DNA from: Haloactinospora alba
GTDB taxonomy: Bacteria > Actinomycetota > Actinomycetes > Streptosporangiales > Streptosporangiaceae
NCBI RefSeq assembly: GCF_006717075.1
Contig: NZ_VFQC01000001.1
Location: 2,837,501-2,901,500 of the forward strand
Direction of reading: 5' to 3'
Length of the DNA: 64,000 nt
Part shown: positions 43,140 to 52,304 of the stretch, piece by piece
Position numbering within the stretch: the stretch's first letter is position 1
Layout: the number at the start of each line of letters is the position of its first letter
Program-made: the position numbers and the translations under genes
The notes under the pieces: generated by a model
Database searches by the model: none
What the model saw: the letters and a program-made list of their open reading frames with translations, nothing else
What the model was told of the DNA's origin: nothing

Positions 43140-44036
43140 CTAAAGGGTGGTGGTGATGAGGCTCAACGCCGGATAACCGATCATGATCAGGAATCCTGCG
43201 AACAGGAGGACGACGGGTAGGCTCATGCGTTCGGTGGCCGAGTGGGCGTCGGCCTCGAGCTGGGCGAGATGCTGGGTTCGAAGCGTGTGGGCTTTGGCGG
43301 ACAGGGAGGCGCGTACGCGGGCGCCGTCGGCTCCGGCCAGGCGTAGGCTGGCGGCCAGTTCATCGAAGGCGGCCACGTCGTAGCGAGCGCCCAGTTCTCC
43401 TAGCGCCTGCCACGGGGCTTCGCGGCGCAGAGCCGCCTGGTGCAACGCGGCGCGGATTCGGCTCATGGCCCATCCGGTCCCGGACTGGCTGGCGTCCTGG
43501 AGCGCGCCGTTGACTCCGGCACCGCCGGCCAGAGAGATGACGACGAGGTCGGCGAAGGCCGCGGCGGCGTGGCGCAATTCGTCTCGGTTGCGCTCCGCTT
43601 GGTTGCGTAGTGCCAGGTCAGGTGCCAGCCAGCAGATCAGAGCGAACACCGCCCACAGTCCGCCTGCCACGGGGGTGGTGATGCTGATTCCGGCCAGGGT
43701 CAGCACCGTTGCCAGCAGGGGCGGAACCGTGATCGCCACCAACCCGGCTGCGGTCTTCTCCGCCAGGTAGGAATCCGGGGTGCGATCACACACCGCAAGG
43801 CGGGCTCGGGTGTGTGCGGTGGGCAGACCGAGGGCGGAAAGCAGGGGGACGCCGCTGCTGCCACAGCGTGAGAGCCAGCCCGCCGAGGCAGGTGGGAAGG
43901 TGGTGCTGTCGGGGCTGGGCGGATCCGCGAGGCGTTCGGCCAGACTCGGCCGGGTGTGGCGGATCATGAGCAGAAGCCAGACGCCCAAGCCGATGACTGC
44001 TCCGCTGGCCCCAGCCGTCACTGTCACAGTGTTCAC
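43140..44036 (-). CDS. tadC: Tad secretion inner-membrane protein TadC
   Basis: A 298-aa protein of the type II secretion F family with four membrane segments (about residues 5-25, 95-118, 122-142 and 270-295). AFADLVVISLAGGAGVNGAL is the characteristic cytosolic block. It overlaps tadB by four bases. With TadB it forms the platform that the TadA ATPase drives. Confidence 0.88.
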   Translation of the reverse strand: MNTVTVTAGASGAVIGLGVWLLLMIRHTRPSLAERLADPPSPDSTTFPPASAGWLSRCGSSGVPLLSALGLPTAHTRARLAVCDRTPDSYLAEKTAAGLVAITVPPLLATVLTLAGISITTPVAGGLWAVFALICWLAPDLALRNQAERNRDELRHAAAAFADLVVISLAGGAGVNGALQDASQSGTGWAMSRIRAALHQAALRREAPWQALGELGARYDVAAFDELAASLRLAGADGARVRASLSAKAHTLRTQHLAQLEADAHSATERMSLPVVLLFAGFLIMIGYPALSLITTTL

Positions 44037-44896
44037 TGGACCACCTCCTGCGTGGTCTGTGGACGCAACACCCGTGGTCCCAGGTCGCTACGGGAGAGGC
44101 GGGCGATCCAGCCCAACGCTGTCGCCCACACGGCCCCGATCACAGCCAGTACGAGTTGTCCCAGGAGTCCGTCGTAGGGCTGCAGGTAGTCGGGGTTGAA
44201 CGCCAGCAGCAGCGTGGCCATGACGGTGGTGGTAGCGGTGATGATGCGCATCGCGGTACGCACCCGCATCCGGGTCGCTGCGATCTTGACCAGCATGCCG
44301 GCCTGTTCGCGCGTGCTCGAGGCCAGACTCGTCAGAAGCGTCCCCAGATCGGCGGCGTAGCGGTCAGCCGCCCGGGAGAGCGCTTGGGCCACCACATCGG
44401 CGGTGGGAACATCCACCTCCTCGGCCCACTCCGCCAGGGCTTGTGTGGCGGAACGTCCCTGACGTACCTGATCGGCCAGACGCTGCACCGAGGCGCGGAT
44501 CGGTTCGGGAGCGATCGGCGCGGTAGTGGTAATCGCCTGCTGCAGACCGGAGGCACTGGCCATGAGGTCACGAATCTGTTCGGTCCACGCGGCCACCGCC
44601 TCGATCCGGGCAACGCGCGCCTGGTGTGCACGGTCGGGCCCCAGCACGGCAGGCAGCCACCACGCGCCAGCGATGCCGAGGAGTCCTGCCACCGGCCAGC
44701 CGGTTACCACCCACATCCCGCATCCCGCGGCTGCGCTGGCCGCCAGGCGTAGCCCACGGTGGCGTTCCCGCATGGTGCGCCAGAGGCGGACGCGGAGGTT
44801 CGTACCCGCGGTCGGAACCAGTGCTGCCAGAAACAGCGCGAGACCGGCTCCTCCCAGAGCGCCAGCGAGCACAGCGACACCGACGGAGACACTCAT
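44033..44896 (-). CDS. tadB: Tad secretion inner-membrane protein TadB
   Basis: A 287-aa type II secretion F-family protein. IRDLMASASGLQQAITTTA and RAADRYAADLGTLLTSLA match the family, with membrane segments at both ends. I choose ATG at 44896, which overlaps the tadA stop (ATGA), over a GTG three codons upstream. Partner of TadC. Confidence 0.88.
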   Translation of the reverse strand: MSVSVGVAVLAGALGGAGLALFLAALVPTAGTNLRVRLWRTMRERHRGLRLAASAAAGCGMWVVTGWPVAGLLGIAGAWWLPAVLGPDRAHQARVARIEAVAAWTEQIRDLMASASGLQQAITTTAPIAPEPIRASVQRLADQVRQGRSATQALAEWAEEVDVPTADVVAQALSRAADRYAADLGTLLTSLASSTREQAGMLVKIAATRMRVRTAMRIITATTTVMATLLLAFNPDYLQPYDGLLGQLVLAVIGAVWATALGWIARLSRSDLGPRVLRPQTTQEVVQ

Positions 44897-46236
44897 GGAA
44901 GCCACCCCGCCACCTCGGTGTTCTGCAGTATGCGGGTGGTGTCGAAACCGGACTCGGCGAGCGTCTCGACGGTGTCCGGACTGGGCGGGCTCGCCTGCAA
45001 CAGGCGGCCGTCGCGGCCGCGACGGTAGATCTCGTTGGAGGACACCTGGGTTCCGTCAGTGCCCACGATCTCGCGCACGCTGGTCACTACCCGCTCTCCG
45101 CGAGGGCTGGAGGACAGGTGCACCACCAGGTCCACGGCCGGACCGAACAGCATCGCCACCTCCTCCCTGCTCACCGGATGGGGCGCATCGACGGCATAGG
45201 CACAGAACCGCGCGAACGCATCGGCACTGGAGTCAGCGTGCAGGGTCGTCAGCGAACCTTTGTTCCCCTGGGTCATGGCCTTGAGCAGGGGAAGCGTTTC
45301 CTCACCCAGGGTTTCGCCGACGATGACCCGGTCCGGGCTCATCCGCAACGCGGCACGCACCAGCTCCGACATCCGCACCTCGCCCTGACCCTCCACATTG
45401 GGCGGACGCGCGTGCAGGGCAACACAGTCCGGGTGGGCTTCGCTGTCGTGTTCCAGCCCCAGTTCCGGGGTGTCCTCGATCGTGATCACCCGCTCCAGGG
45501 CAGGGATCTCCGAAGCCAGCGCCCGCAGCAGGGTTGTCTTGCCCGCACCGGTGGCGCCGGTGATGACGATGTTGCACCGGGCACGCACCGCTGCCCGCAG
45601 CAGTCCCACGAGCGCGTCATCCAGCGTTCCCATCCGACACAGCTCGCCCAGGCTGGTGTTGCGGTGATGGTGGCGGCGGATGGAGACAGCAACGGCGTGG
45701 GAGACATCCATCACCGCATGCAGCCGCGACCCGTCGGTCAGGGGAAGGTTGAGGATGGGCGCGGCCGGGTCGAACCGCCGCTCCCCCGCGGGAGAATCGG
45801 CGGCCAGACGACGCACCAGGGCGGCCAGTTCCTCCTCGTTGTCCACCACCGGTGGACGCTCCTCGCGGCTGCCGTCGGTGTGCCGTACCCACACCCGTGT
45901 CCCGGTCAGATTGATGTTCTCCACGTCGGGCTCGGTCAGCAGGTCTTCCAGAGGGCCCAGTCCACACACTCGGGCCACGGCACGCCGGGCGATCTCGGAC
46001 TCGCTCTCGGGATCCAGTACCGCGTTCCCGCGCGAAACGGCGTTGGCGGCGGCCTGTTCCAGCACGGTCCGTACCACCGATATCGCACGTTGGCGATACT
46101 CCGCTGCGGAGAACACGGCCTGACCGGTAGTGGTGTCGTTGAGTTGGCGGCTGGCCTCCTCAGCCACGTAGACGACCCAACGGGTGAAACGGTCGTCACC
46201 AGTGGCATCGCCGGGGGACGGGGTGAACGTGGTCAT
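44893..46236 (-). CDS. tadA: Tad pilus assembly ATPase TadA/CpaF
   Basis: A 447-aa type II/IV secretion ATPase that powers fibre assembly. Walker A is ITGATGAGKTTLL near residue 232, the Asp box ITIEDTPELGL follows, and the Walker B-like region includes RMSPDRVIVGET. TTLHADSSADA carries the His box. It overlaps the CpaE-like gene upstream and tadB downstream by four bases. Confidence 0.93.
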   Translation of the reverse strand: MTTFTPSPGDATGDDRFTRWVVYVAEEASRQLNDTTTGQAVFSAAEYRQRAISVVRTVLEQAAANAVSRGNAVLDPESESEIARRAVARVCGLGPLEDLLTEPDVENINLTGTRVWVRHTDGSREERPPVVDNEEELAALVRRLAADSPAGERRFDPAAPILNLPLTDGSRLHAVMDVSHAVAVSIRRHHHRNTSLGELCRMGTLDDALVGLLRAAVRARCNIVITGATGAGKTTLLRALASEIPALERVITIEDTPELGLEHDSEAHPDCVALHARPPNVEGQGEVRMSELVRAALRMSPDRVIVGETLGEETLPLLKAMTQGNKGSLTTLHADSSADAFARFCAYAVDAPHPVSREEVAMLFGPAVDLVVHLSSSPRGERVVTSVREIVGTDGTQVSSNEIYRRGRDGRLLQASPPSPDTVETLAESGFDTTRILQNTEVAGWLP

Positions 46237-46985
46237 GACGCCCCCGTCCCAGCTGGCTGCAGGACCGCGTGGTGGAGGTGGTGTGCCAGGCCCCGGCTCG
46301 CTTCCATGAGCCGGCGCCGGCCGAAACGCGCGGTGCCCTGCCCACGAATCAGGGCAGCCCCGCGGTTGTCCAGGGGAATACGAGCGGCGACCGGGACCTG
46401 TATCGCCTCGGTGAGCTCCCGGGATGATTCGCGGCGTCCCACCACCGCCACCACGGGGTTAGCGATCGCCGCACATATCCCGGGGAGGCTGTCCTGTAGT
46501 CGTTTGAGCTGGGCGAGATCCTCTGTGGTCACGAGGAGAACCGCGTCGATCCCGGGGGCGGCGGCAATGTGGGTTCCGGACGTGCGTGGTGTCAATCGGC
46601 CCACGTCCACCACGGTGACCGCTGCATCCGTGGAAGACAGCACGCCAGGGTGCTGTGCCAGGAGTCGTACGGCTCCTGCGGCCCGTTCCGCGGTAACCGG
46701 TGCGAGGCACACCCGCACGCCTCCCGGAAGTACTTGGCTGCGTGACAGTGGGTCCACGCCGCTTTCGCCAGGCCCGGAAGAGGAGTCGTGGCGGGCTGCT
46801 GCGGCCAGTTCCACCATTCCGGGAGCGGTGGGCATGTGCCACCAGGCGCCCACATCCCCGCCGGAGGCGTCCGCCTCCACCACGACCGCGGGTCCTTCGG
46901 CGGGCCATGTGCTCGCCAGGGCCACAGCCAGCGTTGTCACACCCGGTGCTCCGCCCAGCGATCCCACGGCAACCGTCGCTCCCAT
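46233..46985 (-). CDS. CpaE/TadZ-like P-loop protein
   Basis: A 250-aa MinD/ParA-like protein. VGSLGGAPGVTTLAVALA stands in the deviant Walker A position, and VVEADASGGDVGAWW and VTVVDVGRL follow. The lysines of a full P-loop are missing, as in several TadZ proteins, so ATP hydrolysis is doubtful. It may place the Tad machine. Its start overlaps the SAF gene stop. Confidence 0.8.
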   Translation of the reverse strand: MGATVAVGSLGGAPGVTTLAVALASTWPAEGPAVVVEADASGGDVGAWWHMPTAPGMVELAAAARHDSSSGPGESGVDPLSRSQVLPGGVRVCLAPVTAERAAGAVRLLAQHPGVLSSTDAAVTVVDVGRLTPRTSGTHIAAAPGIDAVLLVTTEDLAQLKRLQDSLPGICAAIANPVVAVVGRRESSRELTEAIQVPVAARIPLDNRGAALIRGQGTARFGRRRLMEASRGLAHHLHHAVLQPAGTGAS

Positions 46986-47641
46986 CACGGCACCTCCCCA
47001 GCCGGGGTCCGTACGAGGGCGACACGGTTGGCGGCAGTCGCCCTGCTCACCTCACGGGCGTCTGCCTCCGCCACGAGCAGTTCCACCCTGGCTCCGTCAC
47101 CTTCGCTGGCGGTCAACGACTGCACCCGCGCGCTTACTGCTGCGTCAGAGGGATGCTCCTCGGTCTGTCCCTCCTTCGCAGTCGTGATCACCGATACCGG
47201 GGAGCCCTCCCGCAGGGAGGAGGGGTACTGGGAAGGTTCCACGACGGCGCCCACCACGACGTGTCCCGGCTGGGGGTAGGTGTCTGGTTCGACCAACGCC
47301 GTCTCGGCGAGAAGCATCCCCTCGACCATGGGTGTCGCGACCGTCTGGCCCACGACGCGGTCCATGTGGGTGCTGGGAACCGCCGCCACCTCCTCGGATC
47401 CGGCGATCTCCGCCACCCGCACGTCGTCCGGGCTCACCACTTGGCCCGCGGACAGGTCACCCGCAGCGACCAGTACCCCCTCGCGGTGGTCGGCCTGGGT
47501 TACCGCCCACCCCGCTGTTCCCGCTCCGACAAGCATCAGAGCCACAGCCAAGCTGACCCTGCGCCAGCGACGCGCTCCTGTTCCCAGCAGCCGTGACTGC
47601 TGGGTCGCGCGTGTCTCACCGTTCGCTGTTCGTTCCGACAT
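46985..47641 (-). CDS. SAF-domain protein (CpaB/RcpC-like)
   Basis: A 218-aa protein with one N-terminal membrane helix (about residues 29-47). A SAF domain follows at about 55-120 (LVAAGDLSAGQVVSPDDVRVAE, GQTVATPMVEGMLL). In Tad systems CpaB/RcpC bears this domain. It lies between the secreted protein and CpaE-like genes. Confidence 0.82.
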   Translation of the reverse strand: MSERTANGETRATQQSRLLGTGARRWRRVSLAVALMLVGAGTAGWAVTQADHREGVLVAAGDLSAGQVVSPDDVRVAEIAGSEEVAAVPSTHMDRVVGQTVATPMVEGMLLAETALVEPDTYPQPGHVVVGAVVEPSQYPSSLREGSPVSVITTAKEGQTEEHPSDAAVSARVQSLTASEGDGARVELLVAEADAREVSRATAANRVALVRTPAGEVP

Positions 47642-47677
47642 CGCGATCCCTTGCGCGCTGCGTATGGTGTTCCTGCG

Positions 47678-48463
47678 CTACTCCACTCCTGTCACCAGCC
47701 CGTGCGACTCGACCACAGTCACCTCCGTGCTCTGGGAAGTCACCAGTGGGTCCAACTCCCCACCTCCACCAGGGCCCTCCCAGCTGACCTGCCAGACCAC
47801 CTCTACCTCCAGCGCATAGGTCCCCCTCGTCTCATTGATCGATGAGCGGGTGTAGGTGTGGCCGCACTCCGGTGAGGACTGCTCCGGGTCATGCTTGGCC
47901 GGAACGTAAGCCACGCCCCCGTCGCATTTCACCGTTTCCCCGTCGCCCATGTCCCACAGGGCCCGCGTGGGCTCGGCGGTCACTGATACCGCGCCACCGT
48001 CGACCTCGGCCTCAGCCGAGTACGGCCGCCAGCTCTCCTCGTCCAGCCACAGCCACACCGGCACCTGCACCAACAGGTTCTGGTCTGCTGCGGGCGAGCT
48101 CGCCAATCCCGGTGTGGGAAGCCGTAGAGAGTCTCGGGCCGTGTCGGCGGCCGCAGCCGGATCTGTTTCCGCATCCTGTGCTGCGGGAATCGTGGTTTCG
48201 CACTCTTGAGTCATCCCATCGACCTCTTCGCAGGTCGGATCCGGTTCGGACGTCTCCTGGCCGGTTCCCGCGTTGACCTCTCCCCCATCACTGGGAGGTT
48301 CGGGTTGGGAACTCTCACCGGACTCGGCTGAGGCTTCGCATCCCGTTTCGTCGCACTCGGCGTTGCCTTCGAAGAAGTCCGGATCCGCCCATGCGGGGAG
48401 TGGAAGCGCCAGGACAGCAGCCGTCACCCCGAGGGTCACGATGCCGCGTCCTGGCTTCAGCAT
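47678..48463 (-). CDS. Secreted acidic protein of the Tad locus
   Basis: A 261-aa protein with a signal peptide ending at LPLPAWA-DP (about residue 26). An acidic Cys-containing linker follows, then a beta-rich domain (LVQVPVWLWLDEESWRPY, ALWDMGDGETVKCDGG, HTYTRSS). The domain resembles PKD-like surface modules found beside actinomycete Tad genes. It overlaps the lipoprotein gene by seven bases. Exact role unknown. Confidence 0.7.
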   Translation of the reverse strand: MLKPGRGIVTLGVTAAVLALPLPAWADPDFFEGNAECDETGCEASAESGESSQPEPPSDGGEVNAGTGQETSEPDPTCEEVDGMTQECETTIPAAQDAETDPAAAADTARDSLRLPTPGLASSPAADQNLLVQVPVWLWLDEESWRPYSAEAEVDGGAVSVTAEPTRALWDMGDGETVKCDGGVAYVPAKHDPEQSSPECGHTYTRSSINETRGTYALEVEVVWQVSWEGPGGGGELDPLVTSQSTEVTVVESHGLVTGVE

Positions 48464-49002
48464 GATCCGACCTGTCCCAGAAGCAGCTCGGAAACGCGCC
48501 AGGACAGTCCGTCGAACTCCACCGTGGCCTCGGCCCGCCGGTGAATGGGATCCTCGGGTTTCTCCTCGACGAGCTCGCCCGTGTCGGCGTCCTCCCGCAG
48601 CCACTCGGTGGAGTCCACACAGTCTTGAACCTCGGCTGTACCCTGCTCGGTCTCGATCTCGACGACGTCGGCGGAATGGGACGTGTCTCCGCGTGCGACC
48701 GCGTTCTCCTGGACCCGCTCCTCCAGGCTCTCCTGTGCGAACTCCAATGCCTGGTCGGTGGCGTAGGGCTCCAGTGCGGAATAGTCCGGGTCAGTGGTGT
48801 GGGACTGGGTGACGATGACCTCCCACATGCCCGTGTAGGCATTCAGGACCCGCTCCTCGTCCGACGGTGAGGAGGAGGACTCCGCGGGCGAGTGCGACGT
48901 GGGCGAGGGGCTCGGATTCCTGGTGCCGCTGTCCGGAGAACAGCCAGCCACCGTCAGGACGAGCAGTGTGCTGGCGATTCCTCGCACACCATGACGCGGC
49001 AC
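48457..49002 (-). CDS. Putative lipoprotein, first gene of the Tad operon
   Basis: A 181-aa protein with a lipobox (STLLVLTVAGC, Cys about residue 21) and a Ser/Pro linker. An alpha+beta domain follows (YTGMWEVIVTQS, ATVEFDGLSWRVSEL) of the NTF2-like kind. GTG is preceded by AGAGGAG at seven bases; the longer upstream frame is rejected. It probably anchors at the membrane face near the pilus. Confidence 0.75.
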   Translation of the reverse strand: MPRHGVRGIASTLLVLTVAGCSPDSGTRNPSPSPTSHSPAESSSSPSDEERVLNAYTGMWEVIVTQSHTTDPDYSALEPYATDQALEFAQESLEERVQENAVARGDTSHSADVVEIETEQGTAEVQDCVDSTEWLREDADTGELVEEKPEDPIHRRAEATVEFDGLSWRVSELLLGQVGSC

Positions 49003-49260
49003 AGTCCGGCTCCTCTCACGAGGTATCGCTACGAACCTGCGTGGAGTGCCGAGGTTAGTACCGAGGGTGATTATGCCCAAGAAAGTCGTAGGACGATTAC
49101 CAGCGAAAACATAAAACTCACTCGAAAGTAAGCACAGAGAATACTGCCGCCACGACGCACACTCTCGGAACGCCAGTCTCCACATACCTCTTCACCACTG
49201 TCGTGGGAGCGAGCGAAAACGGTGCTGTCAGCGACTATCTCCGGAGGGCACGCGCGACAG
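49003..49260 (-). promoter_or_regulatory. Upstream region of the Tad operon
   Basis: 258 bases with an AT-rich core (around 49075-49135) that probably holds the operon promoter. No gene seen. I could not fix -10/-35 boxes with confidence. Confidence 0.45.
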
Positions 49261-49500
49261 TTACGCGCCGGCATCTGTTTCCGGAGACCGGTGCAGTTCC
49301 TCCACCTCGGCTGTCAGCGCTGCCACCCGAGACTGAAGGTGTCGCACACGCGCTTCGAGTTCGTTGGAGTCGTTCGTTGCTGTGGCGGCGAGTTTGCTGG
49401 TGGCGATGGTCCGGAGAACGTCGGTGACCCGGTCCAGTGCACGGCCGGTTCCGCGAATCAGGCTCTTGCCCGAGGAGGTCAGGCCGCAATGCATGCACAC
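49261..49500 (-). CDS. Small coiled-coil hypothetical protein
   Basis: A 79-aa frame beginning near VCMHCGLTSSG, with a CxxC pair and a C-terminal coiled coil (ELEARVRHLQSRVAALTAEVEEL). AAGGA lies four bases before GTG. A TTG start 27 codons upstream is possible but lacks a ribosome site. Function unknown. Confidence 0.45.
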   Translation of the reverse strand: MCMHCGLTSSGKSLIRGTGRALDRVTDVLRTIATSKLAATATNDSNELEARVRHLQSRVAALTAEVEELHRSPETDAGA

Positions 49501-49788
49501 GGCGTCCTTGGAGCTCGTGGCAGGTCTGGTGTGATGCTGTTCGAAGACGGGGCCCGTGTCGCTGGAAGGTGACTGCAACAAATGGCTTTTCTAGGGGGAC
49601 ACGAACACGGTGGGACTGTCCGGTCCTGCCGGAGGTGGAGAGGATGCAGGACCGGACAGCCAGTGAGGACCGCTCGCTCCGGGAGTGGCACGAGAGCGAG
49701 CGGTCCCGACCTCCACGCGAGCCCCCTCACATCGCGTGGAGGAGTATCAGCCCGAGGAGTACTCCCATTTGTGGGAAGAGTCCCGGGG

Positions 49789-50115
49789 TTAGGCGGCCTG
49801 CAGCGATGGGTCCAGGTATGCCCGTGATCTCTGGGGTGTACGTGAACGGTCGGCGCAGCGGCGCTGTGTCGATGGGTACGGGGAAGGTTCCGTGTGCAGG
49901 ATCCGGTCCAGGCTTCCCAAGGTTTCGGCGGTGATGATGTAGTCCCCGGCCTGGGCCGCGGGGCGGTCTCCCACGGTGCCGATCGTCCAGGCTGGCCACC
50001 GCCGGTGCATCGGGTGTCCGGCGAATAGGGGAACGAGCACTGGCACAGCCAATACAGCAGGATCGTTCGTTTGCGACTCCGCAAGCTGTGAGTGCGGGTG
50101 TGTCCTCGTTGGCAT
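49789..50115 (-). CDS. Hypothetical protein next to the WhiJ-type cassette
   Basis: A 108-aa protein (MPTRTHPHSQLAESQ) with GAGG seven bases before ATG. Includes GDYIITAETLGSLDRILH and a basic tail. No family recognised. It is downstream of the anti-sigma-like ATPase gene on the same strand and may belong to that cassette. Confidence 0.5.
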   Translation of the reverse strand: MPTRTHPHSQLAESQTNDPAVLAVPVLVPLFAGHPMHRRWPAWTIGTVGDRPAAQAGDYIITAETLGSLDRILHTEPSPYPSTQRRCADRSRTPQRSRAYLDPSLQAA

Positions 50116-50265
50116 GGTGGTTGCCTCTAAAGCCGATTCTTCACGCGGATGGAGGCGTTGAGACAGGGGGCGGAACGGCCGGTTGTTGGCGCCTTGAAGC
50201 GTCGATCCAAGTTCTGTGGTGAACGGTCCGTTGCCTGTTGGCACGGATCACCCTCGTGGGGCTTC

Positions 50266-50703
50266 TCATACAGAGGGGCACAGAGAGTCTGTGGTGTCCC
50301 AGTCAAGTTCGAACCACGTGAGCGAACCGACAGGCCGGGGGATGAACTCCCACCGCTTGCAGAACGCATCGATGATGCTGAAACCACGCCCGTGTTCATC
50401 GAGAGGACCGGCGGCGGTGAATTCCGGGAGCGCAACGGGTGCTTTCGGACCTGCGTCGATGACCAGGCCGCGCAGCAAGACGGGATAGCAGATCACGATG
50501 ACCTCGTAGATGCCGCCGGCTTCTCCGGAGCGACTGTGTTGGATGGCGTTGCTTGCGGCCTCGGCGAGAACGTGTTCGGCGTAGATCCGAATGGAATCTG
50601 GGGCGTAGTCGAGCTGGTCGCGTAGCCACTGTCGCAGCCGGACAAGTTCGTGGGGTGTCCCGGCTGCATGGCAGTGCAGCCGCTGAATTTCCTGAGCAGA
50701 CAT
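50266..50703 (-). CDS. Anti-sigma-factor-like ATPase (HATPase, RsbW type)
   Basis: A 145-aa GHKL-fold protein: VLAEAASNAIQHSRSG is the N box, VIDAGPKAP the G1-like box and GPLDEHGRGFSIIDAFC the G2 box. In actinomycetes such proteins pair with XRE-DUF5753/DUF397 sets, as AbaA OrfA does in whiJ-type loci. It is divergent from the XRE gene, and the operator-like repeats lie between them. Confidence 0.83.
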   Translation of the reverse strand: MSAQEIQRLHCHAAGTPHELVRLRQWLRDQLDYAPDSIRIYAEHVLAEAASNAIQHSRSGEAGGIYEVIVICYPVLLRGLVIDAGPKAPVALPEFTAAGPLDEHGRGFSIIDAFCKRWEFIPRPVGSLTWFELDWDTTDSLCPSV

Positions 50704-50763
50704 GCTGATCACCCAATAACGGTGTGGGGACCGTTCCTGTGCTGGAGGCCACAGCATGACACC

Positions 50764-50815
50764 GGATGGACCTATATGCAAGCTTCCATTTGGAACATTC
50801 CATATGGGTCCATCC
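50764..50815. promoter_or_regulatory. Operator-like repeats between the ATPase and XRE genes
   Basis: GGATGGACCTATATG (50764-50778) and CATATGGGTCCATCC (50801-50815) are inverted with one mismatch. Within them TTCCATTTGGAAC and TTCCATATGGGTC are related direct units. The site lies 30 bases before the XRE ATG and probably binds the XRE protein. Confidence 0.6.
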
Positions 50816-50844
50816 ACGTATGGCTATGCTTTAAGCTGCGGATC

Positions 50845-51747
50845 ATGGCGCGTCGAGGATCCCGACAGGACGAAACTACGAACAGCACTGGGCGACCAAC
50901 CGTCGCCCGATGGGAACTGGCCAAGCGGTTGCGGGCACTTCGGGGAGAGCGCAGCTTCAACGAGGTCGTCAAGGCCGTGCGCACTGCGGGAAGCAGCCTG
51001 AGCCGTTGGGAGAACCCTGGCGAAGGCGGGTCCGTTCCCGGACAGCTGGCGTTGGAACGGCTGTTGCACCACTACGAGGTCGACCAGGAGACCTGGGATC
51101 GGATGCTAGAGCTGCGCCAGCAGGCCAAGGTGCCTGGCTGGTGGCAAACGCTCGACGTCGCTGAGTACTACGGCACCTTCATGGCTCTGGAAGAGGCCGC
51201 TACCGACATCCGCACATGGCAATCGCAGCTGATTCCTGGACTACTACAAACCGAAGAGTACGCACGCGCGGTCCTGAAAGCGGACAACTCGGATCGTCCT
51301 CCCGACGTTGTCGACTATCACATGGACATACGCGCCCAACGTCAGGAAAGGTGGAAGGCTGACGACAACGGTCCCCATATCTGGGCCATCATCTCCGAGG
51401 CCGCCGTTCGCCCAGCCGTCGGCGGAAACGCAGCCATGGCGCGCCAACTGCACCACCTCATCAGCATGGCAGACCACCACCGTGTCACCCTGCAGGTTCT
51501 GCCGTTCAGCGTAGGCACACATGCGGGAATGGTGCTGTCATCTTTCGTTATTCTGCGCTTGGCCGAGGACTTGCTGTCGACCGTACACCTGGAAGGACAG
51601 GGCGCCAACCTTTTCCTGGACAGCAAGGATGACCTGGCCGAGTACGGATCGCGCTTCAATAAACTCCGTGCGGCAGCACTGGGAACAGCAGCTACATGCG
51701 AGTTCCTTGCGAAGGTCGCCGAGGAATTAGAGAAGGAAAATCTCTGA
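50845..51747 (+). CDS. XRE-DUF5753 regulator (WhiJ/Scr1-like)
   Basis: A 300-aa protein with an N-terminal helix-turn-helix (about residues 24-85, LAKRLRALRGERSFNEVVKAVRTAGSS in two helices). A DUF5753 domain follows at about 100-280 (IRTWQSQLIPGLLQTEEYARAVL, IWAIISEAAVRP, LQVLPFSVGTHAGM). This architecture is that of WhiJ, which controls development in Streptomyces. ATG at 50845 fits the family start; upstream sequence is the operator. The DUF397 gene follows after two bases. Confidence 0.9.
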   Translation: MARRGSRQDETTNSTGRPTVARWELAKRLRALRGERSFNEVVKAVRTAGSSLSRWENPGEGGSVPGQLALERLLHHYEVDQETWDRMLELRQQAKVPGWWQTLDVAEYYGTFMALEEAATDIRTWQSQLIPGLLQTEEYARAVLKADNSDRPPDVVDYHMDIRAQRQERWKADDNGPHIWAIISEAAVRPAVGGNAAMARQLHHLISMADHHRVTLQVLPFSVGTHAGMVLSSFVILRLAEDLLSTVHLEGQGANLFLDSKDDLAEYGSRFNKLRAAALGTAATCEFLAKVAEELEKENL

Positions 51748-51749
51748 TT

Positions 51750-51971
51750 ATGCCACCAGAAGAGTTCCGTTCCCGCGCCAATGGGAGATGGACCAAATCC
51801 ACTTTCAGTGGCCCTAATGGTGATTGTGTATTCGTGGCACGCGTCGACAATACCGTCGGGATCATCGAGACCGACGATCCCGACGAGTCCTCTGCCCCCA
51901 TCGTCCTTACACCGCTGGAGAACTTCCGCAAGTTCTTGGCAGGCGCCAAGTCTGGCGAGTTCGATTTTTAG
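51750..51971 (+). CDS. DUF397 protein (partner of the WhiJ-like regulator)
   Basis: A 73-aa DUF397 protein: RWTKSTFSGPNGDCVFVAR and the C-terminal LTPLENFRKFLAGAKSGEF are the family hallmarks. It starts two bases after the XRE stop. DUF397 proteins act as small antagonists of their XRE-DUF5753 partners. Confidence 0.88.
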   Translation: MPPEEFRSRANGRWTKSTFSGPNGDCVFVARVDNTVGIIETDDPDESSAPIVLTPLENFRKFLAGAKSGEFDF

Positions 51972-52206
51972 CAATTCTTACTTACACAGCAAGATTGCTT
52001 TATCCTGCGGTATCGAACCTGAGCGTTTCGGATCCCTGGCCGAGATGACTGCCGGCCTGCCGCTCGGCCCAAGCGTTCAACGACTCCGCTGATAACGCGC
52101 ATCGGCAAGACCGATCGCCAGCGTGGATATGAGCCCAGCGCCCTCGACTCTTGCATTTTCGGGGTGGGGCCGGTTTGTGATGTCTTGCGGTGTAGGTGTG
52201 CATGCG

Positions 52207-52240
52207 TCGGCCCTCGCCGAGTGAACTCGGCGAGGGCCGA
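52207..52240. terminator. Bidirectional hairpin terminator
   Basis: TCGGCCCTCGCCGAGT (52207-52222) and its exact complement (52225-52240) form a 16-base-pair stem with a two-base gap. It lies between the DUF397 gene and the convergent hemopexin-like remnant. Confidence 0.7.
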
Positions 52241-52304
52241 CATTAGTCATGATCGTAGCTCGCCCCCTGTCACTGTTACTCCTACTTCGGGAAGCGGAGC
52301 AGGC

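Noticed and set aside
44626-47187. An 853-codon plus-strand frame opposite tadA and cpaE-like genes
   Set aside because: Antisense shadow; composition is typical of third-position GC bias, not of a protein.
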